Source: Pseudorhodoferax aquiterrae | GTDB lineage: Bacteria > Pseudomonadota > Gammaproteobacteria > Burkholderiales > Burkholderiaceae_C | Length of the DNA: 64,000 nt | Assembly (NCBI RefSeq): GCF_014652235.1 | Contig: NZ_BMYK01000024.1 | Location: 39,383 to 103,382 of the forward strand | Direction of reading: 5' to 3' | In this document: positions 26,799 through 36,472 of the stretch, piece by piece | How the letters are laid out: each line of letters begins with the position of its first letter | Position numbering within the stretch: the stretch's first letter is position 1 | The notes under the pieces: model-generated | What the model was told of the DNA's origin: nothing | What the model saw: only the letters and a program-made list of their open reading frames with translations | The model's database searches: none | Position numbers and translations under genes: made by a program

Positions 26799-28919
26799 AT
26801 GGACCGCCACCCCATCCGCTCCGAACTGCTGATCGAAGCAGAGCGCCAGCACTGCGCCCCGAATTACCAGCCGATCCCCGTCGTCATCGAGCGCGCCCTC
26901 GACTGCCACGTCTGGGACGTGGACGGCAAACGCTATCTAGACATGATGGGTGCGTATTCCGCCGTCAGCCATGGCCACCTGCACCCGCGCATCGTGGCGG
27001 CCGCGCAGCGCCAGCTGGGCCGCGTGGCCGTGACCTCGCGCGCCTACCATGGCGACACGCTGGGGCCCTTCCTCGAAAAGCTCTGCGCGCTGGCGGGCTT
27101 CGAGCAGGCCCTGCCCATGAACACCGGCGCCGAGGCCGTGGAAACCGCCATCAAGGCCGCACGCCGCTGGGGCCACCAGGTGCGCGGCCTGCCGGATGGC
27201 ACGGCCGAGATCCTCGTGGCGCGCCAGAACTTCCATGGCCGCACCACCACCGTCATCAGCGCATCCAGCGAGCCGTCCTACCGCGCCGGCTTCGGCCCGT
27301 TCACGCCGGGCTTCCGCTGGTTCGACTTCGGCGACATGGCCAGCGTGCGCGCCGCCACCACGGCCAGTACCTGCGCCGTGCTGGTCGAACCCATCCAGGG
27401 CGAGGCCGGCGTGGTGCTGCCGCCACCCGGCTTCTTCGCGGCGCTGCGCGCCTGGTGCGATGCCAACCGCATCCTGCTGGTCATGGACGAGGTGCAATCG
27501 GGCCTGGGCCGCACGGGCCGCTGGTTCGCGTTCGAGCACGAAGGCATCCGGCCGGACGCGCTGATCCTGGGCAAGGCGCTGGGCGGCGGCCTGCTGCCGG
27601 TCAGCGCCTTCCTGGCGGACAGGAAGCTCATGCAGGTGTTCTCGCCCGGCAGCCATGGCTCCACCTTCGGCGGCAATGCGCTGGCCGCGGCCGTGGCGCA
27701 CGAAGGACTGTGCGTGATGGAGGACGAGCAACTCGTCGCACGCTCGGCCGCGCTGGGCACGCATTTGCTGGCGCGCCTGCGCAGCGTGCAGGCCAAGTGG
27801 CCCACGCTGGTGCGTGCCGTGCGCGGCCGCGGGCTGTGGGTCGGCGTGGAGCTGGACCCGGCCCGCGCCAGCGCGCGCGCCGTGGTGGAGCGCATGGCCC
27901 AGGCCGGCGTGCTGTCCAAGGAGACGCACGAGACCGTGATCCGCTTCGCACCGCCGCTGACCATCACGCGCGCGCTCATCGACGAGGGCGTGGACCGCTT
28001 CGCCGAGGTGCTGGCCGCCCTGCCCGGGGTCGGCGCGCCGCGCAGCGCCGTGGCCGCGCAAGCCACGCCCGCCGTGGCGCCGCCGCGCCCGCGCCTGCTC
28101 ATGAGCGCTCCCGAGCATTTCGAGGTGTCCTACGCCATCAACCCCTGGATGGAACCGGACCGCTGGCGGCCCGACGACGCCACGCTGCGCCGGCAGGCGC
28201 GCGCGGGCTGGGACGCGCTGCGCGCCACCTATGAAAGCCTGGGCGCCGTGGTCGAGACCATGCCCCCGGTGGCCGGCCTGCCCGACATGGTGTTCACCGC
28301 CAATGCGGCCGTGGTGATCGACCGCCAGGTGCTGCTGGCGCGCTTTCGCCACCCCGAGCGCCAGGGCGAAGAAACCCATGGCCGCGCCCTGTTCGCCCAG
28401 TTGCGCGCACGCGGGCTGGTCGACCGCCTGCACACCATGCCCGAGGGCGTGCGCTTCGAAGGCAACGGCGACGTCGTGGTGGACAACACCCGCGGCATCT
28501 GCTGGATGGGCTACGGCCCGCGCTCGGACCTGCGCGCGAGCACCACGCTGCAGGCCGTGGCGCGCCGGCCGGTGTGGACGCTGGAACTGGTCGATCCGGC
28601 CTTCTACCACCTCGACACCTGCCTGAGCCTGCTCTCGGGGGGCGAGCTGCTCGCGGTCAAGCGGGCGTTCTCGCCCGCGGGCTGGGCCCAGCTGCAGGCG
28701 ATCGCGGGCCCGCAGTTGATCGAGATGCCCGAGGAGGACGCCTTGCAGCTGGCCGCCAACGCCGTCTGCATCGGCCGCGACCTGGTCATGGGCCATTGCA
28801 GCCCGGCGCTGCGCGCACGGCTGGAACAACGCGGCTACCGCGCGCGTGTGGTGCCGCTGGATGCGTTCCGCCGCTCGGGCGGCTCCGCGCGCTGCCTGAC
28901 GCTGGAGCTCGGCACGTAA
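26799..28919 (+). CDS. Fused class-III ornithine aminotransferase and amidinotransferase-fold arginine dihydrolase/dimethylargininase-like enzyme
   Basis: A 706-residue two-domain protein. Residues 1-410 are a complete class-III PLP aminotransferase close to ornithine--oxo-acid transaminase: NTGAEAVETAIKAAR, VEPIQGEAGV, MDEVQSGLGRTG (Asp230), LGKALGGG with PLP lysine Lys259, and HGSTFGGN. An Ala/Pro-rich linker (about 411-432) joins an amidinotransferase-fold domain (433-706) with YAINPWM, PDMVFTANA, FEGNGD (Glu554, Asp558), FYHLDTC (His604) and the nucleophile Cys699 in GGSARCLTLEL. By recollection FTAN and INPWM resemble cyanobacterial arginine dihydrolases more than deiminases. If so it converts arginine to ornithine, then to glutamate semialdehyde. 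AAGGAG precedes the ATG at 26799; the 28 upstream codons are not used. Confidence 0.88.
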   Translation: MDRHPIRSELLIEAERQHCAPNYQPIPVVIERALDCHVWDVDGKRYLDMMGAYSAVSHGHLHPRIVAAAQRQLGRVAVTSRAYHGDTLGPFLEKLCALAGFEQALPMNTGAEAVETAIKAARRWGHQVRGLPDGTAEILVARQNFHGRTTTVISASSEPSYRAGFGPFTPGFRWFDFGDMASVRAATTASTCAVLVEPIQGEAGVVLPPPGFFAALRAWCDANRILLVMDEVQSGLGRTGRWFAFEHEGIRPDALILGKALGGGLLPVSAFLADRKLMQVFSPGSHGSTFGGNALAAAVAHEGLCVMEDEQLVARSAALGTHLLARLRSVQAKWPTLVRAVRGRGLWVGVELDPARASARAVVERMAQAGVLSKETHETVIRFAPPLTITRALIDEGVDRFAEVLAALPGVGAPRSAVAAQATPAVAPPRPRLLMSAPEHFEVSYAINPWMEPDRWRPDDATLRRQARAGWDALRATYESLGAVVETMPPVAGLPDMVFTANAAVVIDRQVLLARFRHPERQGEETHGRALFAQLRARGLVDRLHTMPEGVRFEGNGDVVVDNTRGICWMGYGPRSDLRASTTLQAVARRPVWTLELVDPAFYHLDTCLSLLSGGELLAVKRAFSPAGWAQLQAIAGPQLIEMPEEDALQLAANAVCIGRDLVMGHCSPALRARLEQRGYRARVVPLDAFRRSGGSARCLTLELGT

Positions 28920-28922
28920 ACT
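28917..28922 (+). promoter_or_regulatory. Candidate -10 of holA, leaderless type
   Basis: TAAACT overlaps the stop codon of the upstream gene and lies six bases before the holA ATG. holA lacks a Shine-Dalgarno. Confidence 0.3.
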
Positions 28923-28928
28923 GCCGGC

Positions 28929-29990
28929 ATGCAACTGGCCCCGGCCCAACTCCCGCAACAACTGCAGCGCGGCCTGCGTTCGCTCTACACCCTGCACGGT
29001 GACGAGCCGCTGCTGCTGCAGGAGGCGGCCGACGCCATCCGCGCGGCCGCGCGCGCCCAGGGCTACACCGAGCGCCGCGTGTTCACGGTGCAGGGCGCCC
29101 ATTTCGACTGGGCCGGCGTGCTGGCCGCGGGCGGCGCCATGAGCCTGTTCGCCGACAAGCAGCTGCTGGACATCCGCATCCCCTCGGGCAAGCCCGGCAA
29201 GGACGGCAGCGCCGCGCTGCAGCAGCTGGCCGAGCAGGCCCAGGGCAACGACGGCACGCTGGTGCTGGTCAGCCTGCCGCGGCTGGACCGCACGACCAAG
29301 ACCGGTGCCTGGTTCGCCGCGCTGGACGCCCACGGCGTGACCGTGCAGATCGACCCGATCGAGCGCGCCACGCTGCCGGCCTGGATCGCCCAGCGCCTCA
29401 AGGCCCAGGGCCAGCAGGTGGCCGCTGGCGAGGAGGGCCAGCGCACGCTGCAGTTCTTCGCCGACCGCGTCGAAGGCAACCTGCTCGCCGCGCACCAGGA
29501 GATCAGCAAGCTCGCGCTGCTGTACCCGCCCGGCGATCTCGGCTTCGAGCAGGTCGAGAGCGCCGTGCTCAACGTGGCCCGTTACGACGTGTTCAAGCTG
29601 TCCGAAGCCGTGCTGGGCGGCCAGGTGCTGCGCGTGCAGCGCATGCTGGACGGCCTGCAGGCCGAGGGCGAGGCCGCCGTGCTCGTGCACTACACGTTGG
29701 CCGAGGACATCCGCGCGCTCAAGCGCGTGAAGGATGCCATGGCCGCCGGCCGGCCGCTGCCCATGGCGCTGCGCGAGCAGCGCGTCTGGGGCATCAAGGA
29801 GCGCTTGTTCGAGCGCGTGCTGCCCCGTCTGTCGCCGAGCGCGCTGGCCAGGCTGTTGCACGGCGCCCATGCCGTGGACGGCATCGTCAAGGGCCTCAAG
29901 GTGCCGGACTGGCCCACCGACGGCTGGCAGGCGCTGCAGCGCCTGGCCCTGGCGCTGGCGCGCGTCTGCGCGCAGCAGCCGGCCCGCTGA
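28929..29990 (+). CDS. holA: DNA polymerase III delta subunit
   Basis: The 353-residue delta subunit of the clamp loader opens the beta clamp. It shows the start [22 protein letters not shown], the [14 protein letters not shown] strand ([13 protein letters not shown]), [19 protein letters not shown], and the helical [20 protein letters not shown] segment ([18 protein letters not shown]) with [10 protein letters not shown], all HolA features. In related genomes it follows lptE directly; here the AsnC-YXWGXW-fusion block lies between. proA starts 49 bases later. Confidence 0.95.
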   Translation: MQLAPAQLPQQLQRGLRSLYTLHGDEPLLLQEAADAIRAAARAQGYTERRVFTVQGAHFDWAGVLAAGGAMSLFADKQLLDIRIPSGKPGKDGSAALQQLAEQAQGNDGTLVLVSLPRLDRTTKTGAWFAALDAHGVTVQIDPIERATLPAWIAQRLKAQGQQVAAGEEGQRTLQFFADRVEGNLLAAHQEISKLALLYPPGDLGFEQVESAVLNVARYDVFKLSEAVLGGQVLRVQRMLDGLQAEGEAAVLVHYTLAEDIRALKRVKDAMAAGRPLPMALREQRVWGIKERLFERVLPRLSPSALARLLHGAHAVDGIVKGLKVPDWPTDGWQALQRLALALARVCAQQPAR

Positions 29991-30026
29991 AAGCCCCGGC
30001 GGGCGGCCCGCGCAGGCCATCTGCGC

Positions 30027-30032
30027 GACAAT
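30027..30032 (+). promoter_or_regulatory. Candidate -10 of proA, leaderless type
   Basis: GACAAT is followed by seven bases and the proA ATG, placing a normal transcription start at the A of ATG. There is no Shine-Dalgarno. Confidence 0.45.
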
Positions 30033-30039
30033 CGCCGCC

Positions 30040-31320
30040 ATGAACGCGTTGAACATCGCCGAATACGCCCAGACGCTGGGCGTGCAGGCCCGCCAGGCCT
30101 CCGCCGCCATGGCGCGGGCCAGCGCCGCCACCAAGAACCAAGCCTTGCGCGCGCTCGCGCGGCTGCTGCGCGAACAGACCGGGCCGCTGCAGGCCGACAA
30201 CGCCCGCGACATCGCGCGCGCCGAGGCCGCCGGCCTGGCCGCGCCCATGGTGGACCGTTTGAAGCTCACGCCCAAGGTGCTGGAGACCGTGGCGCTGGGC
30301 TGCGAGCAGCTGGCCGCCATGCCCGATCTGATCGGCGAGATCAGCGGCATGCAGCAACAGCCCAGCGGCATCCGCGTGGGCCAGATGCGCGTGCCGCTCG
30401 GCGTGTTCGCGATGATCTTCGAGAGCCGGCCCAACGTGACCATCGAGGCCGCCAGCCTGTCGATCAAGAGCGGCAACGCCTGCATCCTGCGTGGCGGCTC
30501 CGAGGCCATCGAATCGAACAAGGCGCTGGCCCGGCTGGTGCAGCGGGCATTGGAAGAAGCCGGTCTGCCGGCGGACGCCGTGCAACTCGTGCAGACCACC
30601 GACCGCGAGGCCGTGGGCCAGCTGATCGCCATGCCCGAGCATGTGGACGTGGTGATCCCACGCGGCGGCAAGGGCCTGATCGAACGCATCAGCCGCGAGG
30701 CCAAGGTGCCCGTCATCAAGCACCTGGACGGCAACTGCCATGTCTATGTGGACGACCCCTGCGACATCGCCATGGCCGTGACCGTGGCCGACAACGCCAA
30801 GACGCAGAAGTACAGCCCCTGCAACGCGGCCGAAGGCCTGCTGGTGGCGCGCGGCGTGGCGGCTGAATTTCTGCCGAAGATCGGTGCGGTCTACGCGGCC
30901 AAGGGCGTGGAGATGCGCTGCGATGCCGAGGCCGCCGCGATCCTGTCGGCCGTCGCCGGTGCACAGGTCGTGCCGGCCACCGAGCAGGATTGGTCCGAGG
31001 AGTACCTCGCACCCGTCATCGCCGTGAAGGTCGTCGAAGGTCTGGACGAGGCGATTGCCCACATCAACCGCTACGGCAGCCACCACACCGACGCCATCCT
31101 CACGCGCGACCACATGCATGCCCAGCGCTTCCTGCGCGAGGTGGATTCGGCCAGCGTGATGGTCAACACCAGCACGCGCTTCGCCGACGGCTTCGAGTAC
31201 GGCCTGGGCGCGGAGATCGGCATCAGCACCGACAAGTTCCACGCGCGCGGCCCGGTCGGCCTGCTGGGCCTGACCTCGCTCAAGTACGTGGTGCTGGGCA
31301 ACGGCGAGACGCGCCACTGA
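30040..31320 (+). CDS. proA: Gamma-glutamyl phosphate reductase
   Basis: ProA reduces gamma-glutamyl phosphate to glutamate 5-semialdehyde for proline synthesis. The 426-residue protein has the aldehyde-dehydrogenase-like fold with [29 protein letters not shown], the catalytic cysteine in [13 protein letters not shown] and the C-terminal [19 protein letters not shown]. The length is normal. It makes the same intermediate that the fused ornithine aminotransferase nearby would release, but proA is preserved next to holA in relatives so this may be coincidence. Confidence 0.97.
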   Translation: MNALNIAEYAQTLGVQARQASAAMARASAATKNQALRALARLLREQTGPLQADNARDIARAEAAGLAAPMVDRLKLTPKVLETVALGCEQLAAMPDLIGEISGMQQQPSGIRVGQMRVPLGVFAMIFESRPNVTIEAASLSIKSGNACILRGGSEAIESNKALARLVQRALEEAGLPADAVQLVQTTDREAVGQLIAMPEHVDVVIPRGGKGLIERISREAKVPVIKHLDGNCHVYVDDPCDIAMAVTVADNAKTQKYSPCNAAEGLLVARGVAAEFLPKIGAVYAAKGVEMRCDAEAAAILSAVAGAQVVPATEQDWSEEYLAPVIAVKVVEGLDEAIAHINRYGSHHTDAILTRDHMHAQRFLREVDSASVMVNTSTRFADGFEYGLGAEIGISTDKFHARGPVGLLGLTSLKYVVLGNGETRH

Positions 31321-31339
31321 GCCAGCCGGCCCGCAGGCC

Positions 31340-32824
31340 ATGCGCGTCATCATCCTGGGTGCCGGCCGTGTCGGCGAAAGCGTCGTGGACAGCCTGGTGT
31401 CCGAGAAGAACGACATCACCGTCATCGACACCGATGCGCGCCGCCTGCGCGCGCTGGAAGAGCGCTACGACCTGCGCGGCCTGGTCGGCAGCGGCGTCGA
31501 TCCCGACGTTCTGGAAGAGGCCGGCGCGCGCGACGCCGACATGCTGATCGCCTGCGCCGCGCTGGACGAAACCAACCTGGTCTGCTGCAAGATCGCGCAC
31601 CGGCGCTTCAACATCCCCACGCGCATCGCGCGCGTGCGTTCGCAGGCCTTCCGGCATGGCAGCGACCTCGTCGACAAGGAAGGCTTCGCGGTCGACCGCG
31701 TGATCTGCCCCGAGGAGTCCCTGACGCGCTACATCTTCAAGCTCATCGAATACCCGGAGGCCTTGCAGGTGCGCGAGTTCGCCGGCGGCCTGGCCTGCCT
31801 GGTCTCGGTGCGCGCCGTGGCCGGTGCGCCGCTGGTGGCGCACAACATCGCCGACCTGCGCGAATGCGTGCCCGACGTGCCGATGCGCATCGTCGCGATC
31901 TATCGCCGCTTCGAGGACGAGCCCGACCGCTTCATCGCCTGCAGCGGCGGCACGCGCGTGGAGCCGGGCGACGAGGTCTTCGTGCTGGCCGCGCGTGATG
32001 ACATTCCGCGCGTGCTGAGCGCGCTGCACCACGACGAGCAGCGCGGCCAGGGCCGGCCCAAGCGCCGCGTGCAGCGCATCATGATCGCCGGCGGCGGCCG
32101 CGTCGGCGAACGGCTGGCCCAGGAGCTGGCGGCGGCCAACGCGGGCTTCCACGTCAAGGTCATCGACCATGGCGCCGAGCGCTGCATCGAGCTGGCCAGC
32201 AAGCTGCCGCACGAGGTGCTGGTGCTGCACGGCGATGCCACCGACGAGAACCTGCTCGAGGACGAAGGCATCGAGACCATCGACCTGTTCCTGGCGCTGA
32301 CCAACGACGACGAGAACAACATCATGTCCAGCCTGCTGGCCAAGCAGATGGGCGCCAGGCGCGTGCTGGCCCTGATCAACCGGCGCAGCTACGCCGAGCT
32401 CATGCACGGCACGCAGATCGACATCGCGCTGTCGCCCGCGCAGACCATGATCGGCGAACTGCTGGCCCACGTGCGCCAGGGCGACGTGCAGGCCGTGCAC
32501 AGCCTGCGCCGCGGCGTGGCCGAGGGCCTGGAGATCGTGGCGCGCGGCGACCGCAAGACTTCGCGCGTGGTCGGCCGCGCCGTGCGCGACTTGAAGCTGC
32601 CCGAGCAGGCCCACTTCGGCCTGATCGTGCGCGGCCTGCCCGACCCGCTGGCGCTGCCGGCCACGGACGACGCAGCCGCGGAGCCGGCCGTGGCGCCCCA
32701 GGTCATCATCCCGAGCGCCGACACGGTGATCGAGAGCAACGACCACGTGGTCGTGTTCGTGCCGCACAAGCGCCTGATCCGCGACGTGGAGAAGGCCTTC
32801 CGCGTCAGCGCAGCCTTCTTCTAG
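31340..32824 (+). CDS. trkA: Trk potassium uptake regulatory subunit TrkA
   Basis: A 494-residue cytoplasmic gating ring subunit for the TrkH channel. There are two RCK units, each with a Rossmann NAD-binding motif: IILGAGRVGESV near the N-terminus and IAGGGRVGERLA at about residue 251, each followed by a TrkA-C domain. An extra 25-residue Ala-rich insertion (about 435-460) lies in the last TrkA-C domain. It is followed by trkH after 10 bases, a functional operon. Confidence 0.96.
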   Translation: MRVIILGAGRVGESVVDSLVSEKNDITVIDTDARRLRALEERYDLRGLVGSGVDPDVLEEAGARDADMLIACAALDETNLVCCKIAHRRFNIPTRIARVRSQAFRHGSDLVDKEGFAVDRVICPEESLTRYIFKLIEYPEALQVREFAGGLACLVSVRAVAGAPLVAHNIADLRECVPDVPMRIVAIYRRFEDEPDRFIACSGGTRVEPGDEVFVLAARDDIPRVLSALHHDEQRGQGRPKRRVQRIMIAGGGRVGERLAQELAAANAGFHVKVIDHGAERCIELASKLPHEVLVLHGDATDENLLEDEGIETIDLFLALTNDDENNIMSSLLAKQMGARRVLALINRRSYAELMHGTQIDIALSPAQTMIGELLAHVRQGDVQAVHSLRRGVAEGLEIVARGDRKTSRVVGRAVRDLKLPEQAHFGLIVRGLPDPLALPATDDAAAEPAVAPQVIIPSADTVIESNDHVVVFVPHKRLIRDVEKAFRVSAAFF

Positions 32825-32834
32825 CCGCTCGTCG

Positions 32835-34301
32835 ATGCGCGACATCTTTCCAGTCCTGCGCGTGCTGGGCGTGATGATCACGTTCATGGCCTTCAGCATG
32901 GCGCTGCCGCTGGCCGTGTCCTGGCAGTGGCAGGACGGCGTGGCCGACGCCTACATCGCCTCCATGCTGCTGACCCTGGTCGCCGGCGTGCTGCTGTGGC
33001 GGGGCATGCAGCGCTACCGGCGCGAGCTGCAGCCGCGCCACGGCGTCATGCTGGTCTCGCTGGCCTGGCTGCTGCTGCCGCTGTTCGCGGCGCTGCCGCT
33101 GGAGCTGGCCTTCATGGAGATCGGCCGGCCGCTGAGCTTCACGCACTCCTACTTCGAAGCCGTGTCCGGGCTCACCACCACGGGCGGCACGGTCCTGAAC
33201 AAGCTCGACACGCTGCCGGTGTCGGTCAACTTCTGGCGCTGCTTCCTGCAGTGGGTGGGCGGCATGGGCATCCTGATCCTGGCCGTGGCCGTGCTGCCGC
33301 TGCTGGGCGTGGGCGGCAGCCAGCTGTTCAAGGCCGAGGCGGCCGGTCCGATCAAGGACAACAAGCTCACGCCGCGCATGGCGCAGACGGCCAAGGGCCT
33401 GTGGGGCGTGTACGCCACGCTGTCGACCGCCTGCGCGCTGGCCTACTGGGCCGGCGGCATGCCACCGATCGAGGCGGTCATGCACATGTTCACCACCGTG
33501 AGCCTGGGCGGCCTGTCCTCGCACGATGCGAGCTTCGGCCACTTCAACTCGCCGCTGCTCGAGCTGATCGCCGTGGTCTTCATGCTGTTCGCCAGCTGCA
33601 ACTTCGCGCTGTACTTCACGGCCGTGCGCAAGGGGCGCCTCGGCGTGGCACTGTCCGACCCCGAGCTGCGCGCCACCTTGTCGGTGCTGGTCGGGGGTGG
33701 CTTGCTGGCCGGGCTGCTGCTCTGGGCCAAGGGCCTCTATGCGCCATTGGACGCCCTGCGCCACGGCCTGTTCCACGTGGTCTCGGTCGCCACCACGACG
33801 GGCTATGCCACCCAGGACTACCTGCTCTGGCCGGTGTTCCTGCCGGTCTTCATGCTGCTGCTGTCGGGCATCGCCACCAGCGCGGGCTCCACGGGGGGTG
33901 GGATCAAGATGGTGCGCATGCTGATCCTGCTGCAGCAGGCGCGGCGCGAGATCCGCCGGCTCGCGCACCCGCGCGCGGTGCAGCCCGTGCGCCTGGGCAA
34001 GGCCGTGGTCGACACGCCCGTGATCTTCGCGGTGCTGGCCTTCATGCTGGTCTACGGCGCCACCGTCATCGTGCTGTCCATGGTGCTGATGCTGACCGAC
34101 CTGGACCCGGTGACGGCCTTCAGCGCGATCATCGCCAGCGTCAACTGCATGGGGCCGGGCCTGGGCGCGGTCGGCCCGGCGTCCTCGTTCGCGGTGCTGA
34201 GCGATTTCCAGATCTGGGTCTGCACGCTGGCCATGCTGATGGGCCGGCTCGAGATGCTGAGCTTCATGGCGCTGCTGATGCCCTCGTTCTGGAAGAACTG
34301 A
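32835..34301 (+). CDS. trkH: Trk potassium uptake channel TrkH
   Basis: A 488-residue membrane protein with the four pore-loop repeats of the TrkH/KtrB family. Selectivity segments include AVSGLTTTGGTV, FTTVSLGGLSSHDASF, VVSVATTTGYAT and SVNCMGPGLGAVGP, each with the filter glycine. About ten membrane spans plus four pore helices are visible. It couples with TrkA encoded upstream and abuts the convergent MATE gene, stop codon to stop codon. Confidence 0.96.
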   Translation: MRDIFPVLRVLGVMITFMAFSMALPLAVSWQWQDGVADAYIASMLLTLVAGVLLWRGMQRYRRELQPRHGVMLVSLAWLLLPLFAALPLELAFMEIGRPLSFTHSYFEAVSGLTTTGGTVLNKLDTLPVSVNFWRCFLQWVGGMGILILAVAVLPLLGVGGSQLFKAEAAGPIKDNKLTPRMAQTAKGLWGVYATLSTACALAYWAGGMPPIEAVMHMFTTVSLGGLSSHDASFGHFNSPLLELIAVVFMLFASCNFALYFTAVRKGRLGVALSDPELRATLSVLVGGGLLAGLLLWAKGLYAPLDALRHGLFHVVSVATTTGYATQDYLLWPVFLPVFMLLLSGIATSAGSTGGGIKMVRMLILLQQARREIRRLAHPRAVQPVRLGKAVVDTPVIFAVLAFMLVYGATVIVLSMVLMLTDLDPVTAFSAIIASVNCMGPGLGAVGPASSFAVLSDFQIWVCTLAMLMGRLEMLSFMALLMPSFWKN

Positions 34302-35687
34302 TCAGCGCGTCCAGCTCCCCAGGCGAATGGCACCCGCGATGACGGCCGCGTACAGCGCGAGGCTCACCGCCACCACGGCGTAGAACACCTGCGCCGGCGC
34401 CTGCAGCCAGACCACGCAGACCCAGCCGCCCGCAGCCACCACCGCCAGCCGCACCAGGCTGCCGACCAGCGGCCACAGCATGCGGCCCGCCCCTTGCGAC
34501 GCGAAGAACAGCGCCAGGCCCAGGCCGAACAGGCCATAGCTGGCGCCGACGATGCGAAGGTACAGCGCGCCCTGGGCGCGGACCTGGGCATCGGCCGTGA
34601 AGACGTCCATCCAGAGCCCGGGCGCCAGGGCCACGGCCAGGCCGATGGCGCCCGTGATCGCGGCGACCAGCCCTCCGCCCAGCCAGGCCGCGCGCAAGGC
34701 CCGCGCCAACTGGCCTGCACCCATGTTGGTGGCCACCAGCGTGGTCAATGCGGTGCCGAAGCCGAACGCGATCGGCACGAGGATGTACTCGAGCCGCGCC
34801 GCCACACCGTAGCCGGCCAGCGCCACGGTGCCGTAGCTGCCCACGGCCGCGGTGGCAGCGGCAATCGAGCCATTGCTGATGACGGGGCTCAGCGAGGCCG
34901 GCAGCCCCACGCGCAGGATGCCGGCGAAGGCCGCGCGCTCCGCGCGCCAGGGCCCGCTGCGCAGCCGCACGGCCGCGCCGGGCCGCCACAGCGCCGCCAA
35001 CAGGACCAGCGCCGACACGGCGTTGACCGTCAGCGTGCTGAGGGCAGCACCGGCCACGCCCAGGCCCGGCAGCGGCCCCCAGCCGAACACCAGGGCCGGG
35101 CACAGCGCCAGGTGCGCGAGCGTGGTGCCCAGCATGGCCAGCGAGGGCAGCAGCATGTTGCCGCCGCCGCGCACGATGCCGGCGAGCACGTTGACGGCCC
35201 AGATCGCCAGGGCGCCGCCGAACAAGGTGTTCGAGTAGGCCAGCGCCGCGTCGAGCGCGGCGCCGCGCCCGCCCATGGCCATGTAGACCGGACGGCCGAG
35301 GCCCAGCAGCGCGAGCATGAACAGCGCCGCCATGGCCAGCGCCACCAGCAGCGCATGGCGCGCCAGCTGTGCGGCCTCGCCGGGCCGGCCTGCGCCCAGC
35401 GCGCGGGCCACGGCAGCCGTGGTGGCGCCACCGATGCCCCCGGCCGACATCTGCACCATGAGCATGGATAGCGGCAGCACCAGCGCCACGCCGGCCAGCG
35501 CCTCGTGCCCCAGGCGGCCCAGGATGTAGCCGTCATAGCCGATCTGCACGGTCATCGCGAACAGGCCGACCACGTTGGGCGTGGCCAGCCGCAGCAGCGT
35601 GGGCAGCAGCGGCGCCTGCAGCATCTGCTGGGTGCGCTGCGTGGCCGGGCTGCCGGCGGCGGCAGCGGGCAGGACGGCGGCGCCCAT
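34302..35687 (-). CDS. MATE family efflux transporter
   Basis: A 461-residue, twelve-helix membrane protein with the MATE duplication: N half from LLPTLLRLATPNVVGLFAMTVQIGYDGYILGRLG, C half from FAGILRVGLPASLSPVISNGSIAAA. These proteins export cationic drugs or metabolites using Na+ or H+. The first 21 residues are Ala/Gln-rich and a later Met22 could be the true start. It lies two bases after the SDR gene in the same direction, so SDR and MATE form an operon, and an operator-like palindrome sits before the SDR gene. Confidence 0.92.
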   Translation of the reverse strand: MGAAVLPAAAAGSPATQRTQQMLQAPLLPTLLRLATPNVVGLFAMTVQIGYDGYILGRLGHEALAGVALVLPLSMLMVQMSAGGIGGATTAAVARALGAGRPGEAAQLARHALLVALAMAALFMLALLGLGRPVYMAMGGRGAALDAALAYSNTLFGGALAIWAVNVLAGIVRGGGNMLLPSLAMLGTTLAHLALCPALVFGWGPLPGLGVAGAALSTLTVNAVSALVLLAALWRPGAAVRLRSGPWRAERAAFAGILRVGLPASLSPVISNGSIAAATAAVGSYGTVALAGYGVAARLEYILVPIAFGFGTALTTLVATNMGAGQLARALRAAWLGGGLVAAITGAIGLAVALAPGLWMDVFTADAQVRAQGALYLRIVGASYGLFGLGLALFFASQGAGRMLWPLVGSLVRLAVVAAGGWVCVVWLQAPAQVFYAVVAVSLALYAAVIAGAIRLGSWTR

Positions 35688-35689
35688 GC

Positions 35690-36397
35690 TCAGCGCTGCA
35701 CCGGGGCCAGGTAGATGCCGGGTTCGGCCGACAGGCCCTGCTTGACCTGGCGCGTGAGCTTGTCGGCCAGCACCTCCTGGGCGCCGGACTCCAGCCCGTC
35801 GAGCGCGGCGCGCACGATCTCCTCGGGCGTGGCCTTGGGCATGTCGATGCCGCGCGTGAGGTCGGTGTCGACGAAGCCCATGTGCAGTCCCATGACCTGC
35901 GTACCCTGGGCCCGCAGCGCCTCGCGCAGGCCGTTGGTCAGCGACCAGGCGGCCGACTTGCTGGAGGCGTAGACAGCCAGCAGCGGCGAGCTGATCCAGC
36001 TGGCGATGGACAGCACGTTGAGCAGCGCGCCGCCGCCATTGGCCTTCAGCACCGGCGCGAAGGCGCGCGCCATCAGCAGCGGGCCGAAGTAGTTGGTCTC
36101 CAGCTGCGCGCGCGCCGCCTCCACCGCACCGTCCGCCATGAAGTCGCCGGTGATGGCGATGCCCGCGTTGTTGACCAGCAGCGTCACATCGCCGCAGCGC
36201 TGCGCCGCGGCCGCGACCTGTTCGGGCCGGGTCACGTCCAGCGCAATCGGCTCCACACCTGCAAGAGAGATGCTGGCCGGATCGCGCGCAGCCGCGTAGA
36301 CCTTGCGCGCGCCGCGCGCCAGCGCCTCGCGGGCGAAGGCTTGCCCGATGCCGCGGTTGGCGCCGGTGATGAGAAGGGTGGCGTTGTGGATCTGCAT
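35690..36397 (-). CDS. SDR family oxidoreductase
   Basis: A 235-residue classical short-chain dehydrogenase. Seen are the cofactor motif TGANRGIGQAFA, LVNNAGIA, the catalytic serine before the YASSKSA tetrad (Tyr-x-x-x-Lys) and NVLSIASW. Substrate unknown. The start MQIHNATLLITG follows AGGAG; a longer upstream ORF is a shadow through the repeat region. It heads an operon with the MATE gene and has a TetR-type palindrome 20 bases upstream, so it is probably controlled by the neighbouring TetR protein. Confidence 0.9.
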   Translation of the reverse strand: MQIHNATLLITGANRGIGQAFAREALARGARKVYAAARDPASISLAGVEPIALDVTRPEQVAAAAQRCGDVTLLVNNAGIAITGDFMADGAVEAARAQLETNYFGPLLMARAFAPVLKANGGGALLNVLSIASWISSPLLAVYASSKSAAWSLTNGLREALRAQGTQVMGLHMGFVDTDLTRGIDMPKATPEEIVRAALDGLESGAQEVLADKLTRQVKQGLSAEPGIYLAPVQR

Positions 36398-36416
36398 GGA
36401 AGACTCCTGGGTGGTC

Positions 36417-36436
36417 AATATGACAGGCGTCATATT
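36417..36436. promoter_or_regulatory. TetR-type operator upstream of the SDR-MATE operon
   Basis: AATATGAC and GTCATATT are perfect 8-bp inverted arms with a 4-bp centre (AGGC). A near-identical site lies upstream of the tetR gene at 37305-37324. It is placed 20-39 bases before the SDR ATG, where a bound repressor would block transcription. Confidence 0.75.
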
Positions 36437-36472
36437 TCTGGGTGACGGAAACGGGAGGGGCGGCGGCGAATG

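Noticed and set aside
26937..30734. Minus-strand ORF of about 1265 codons opposite the fused enzyme, holA and proA
   Set aside because: A shadow ORF spanning three supported genes; no motif or ribosome site.
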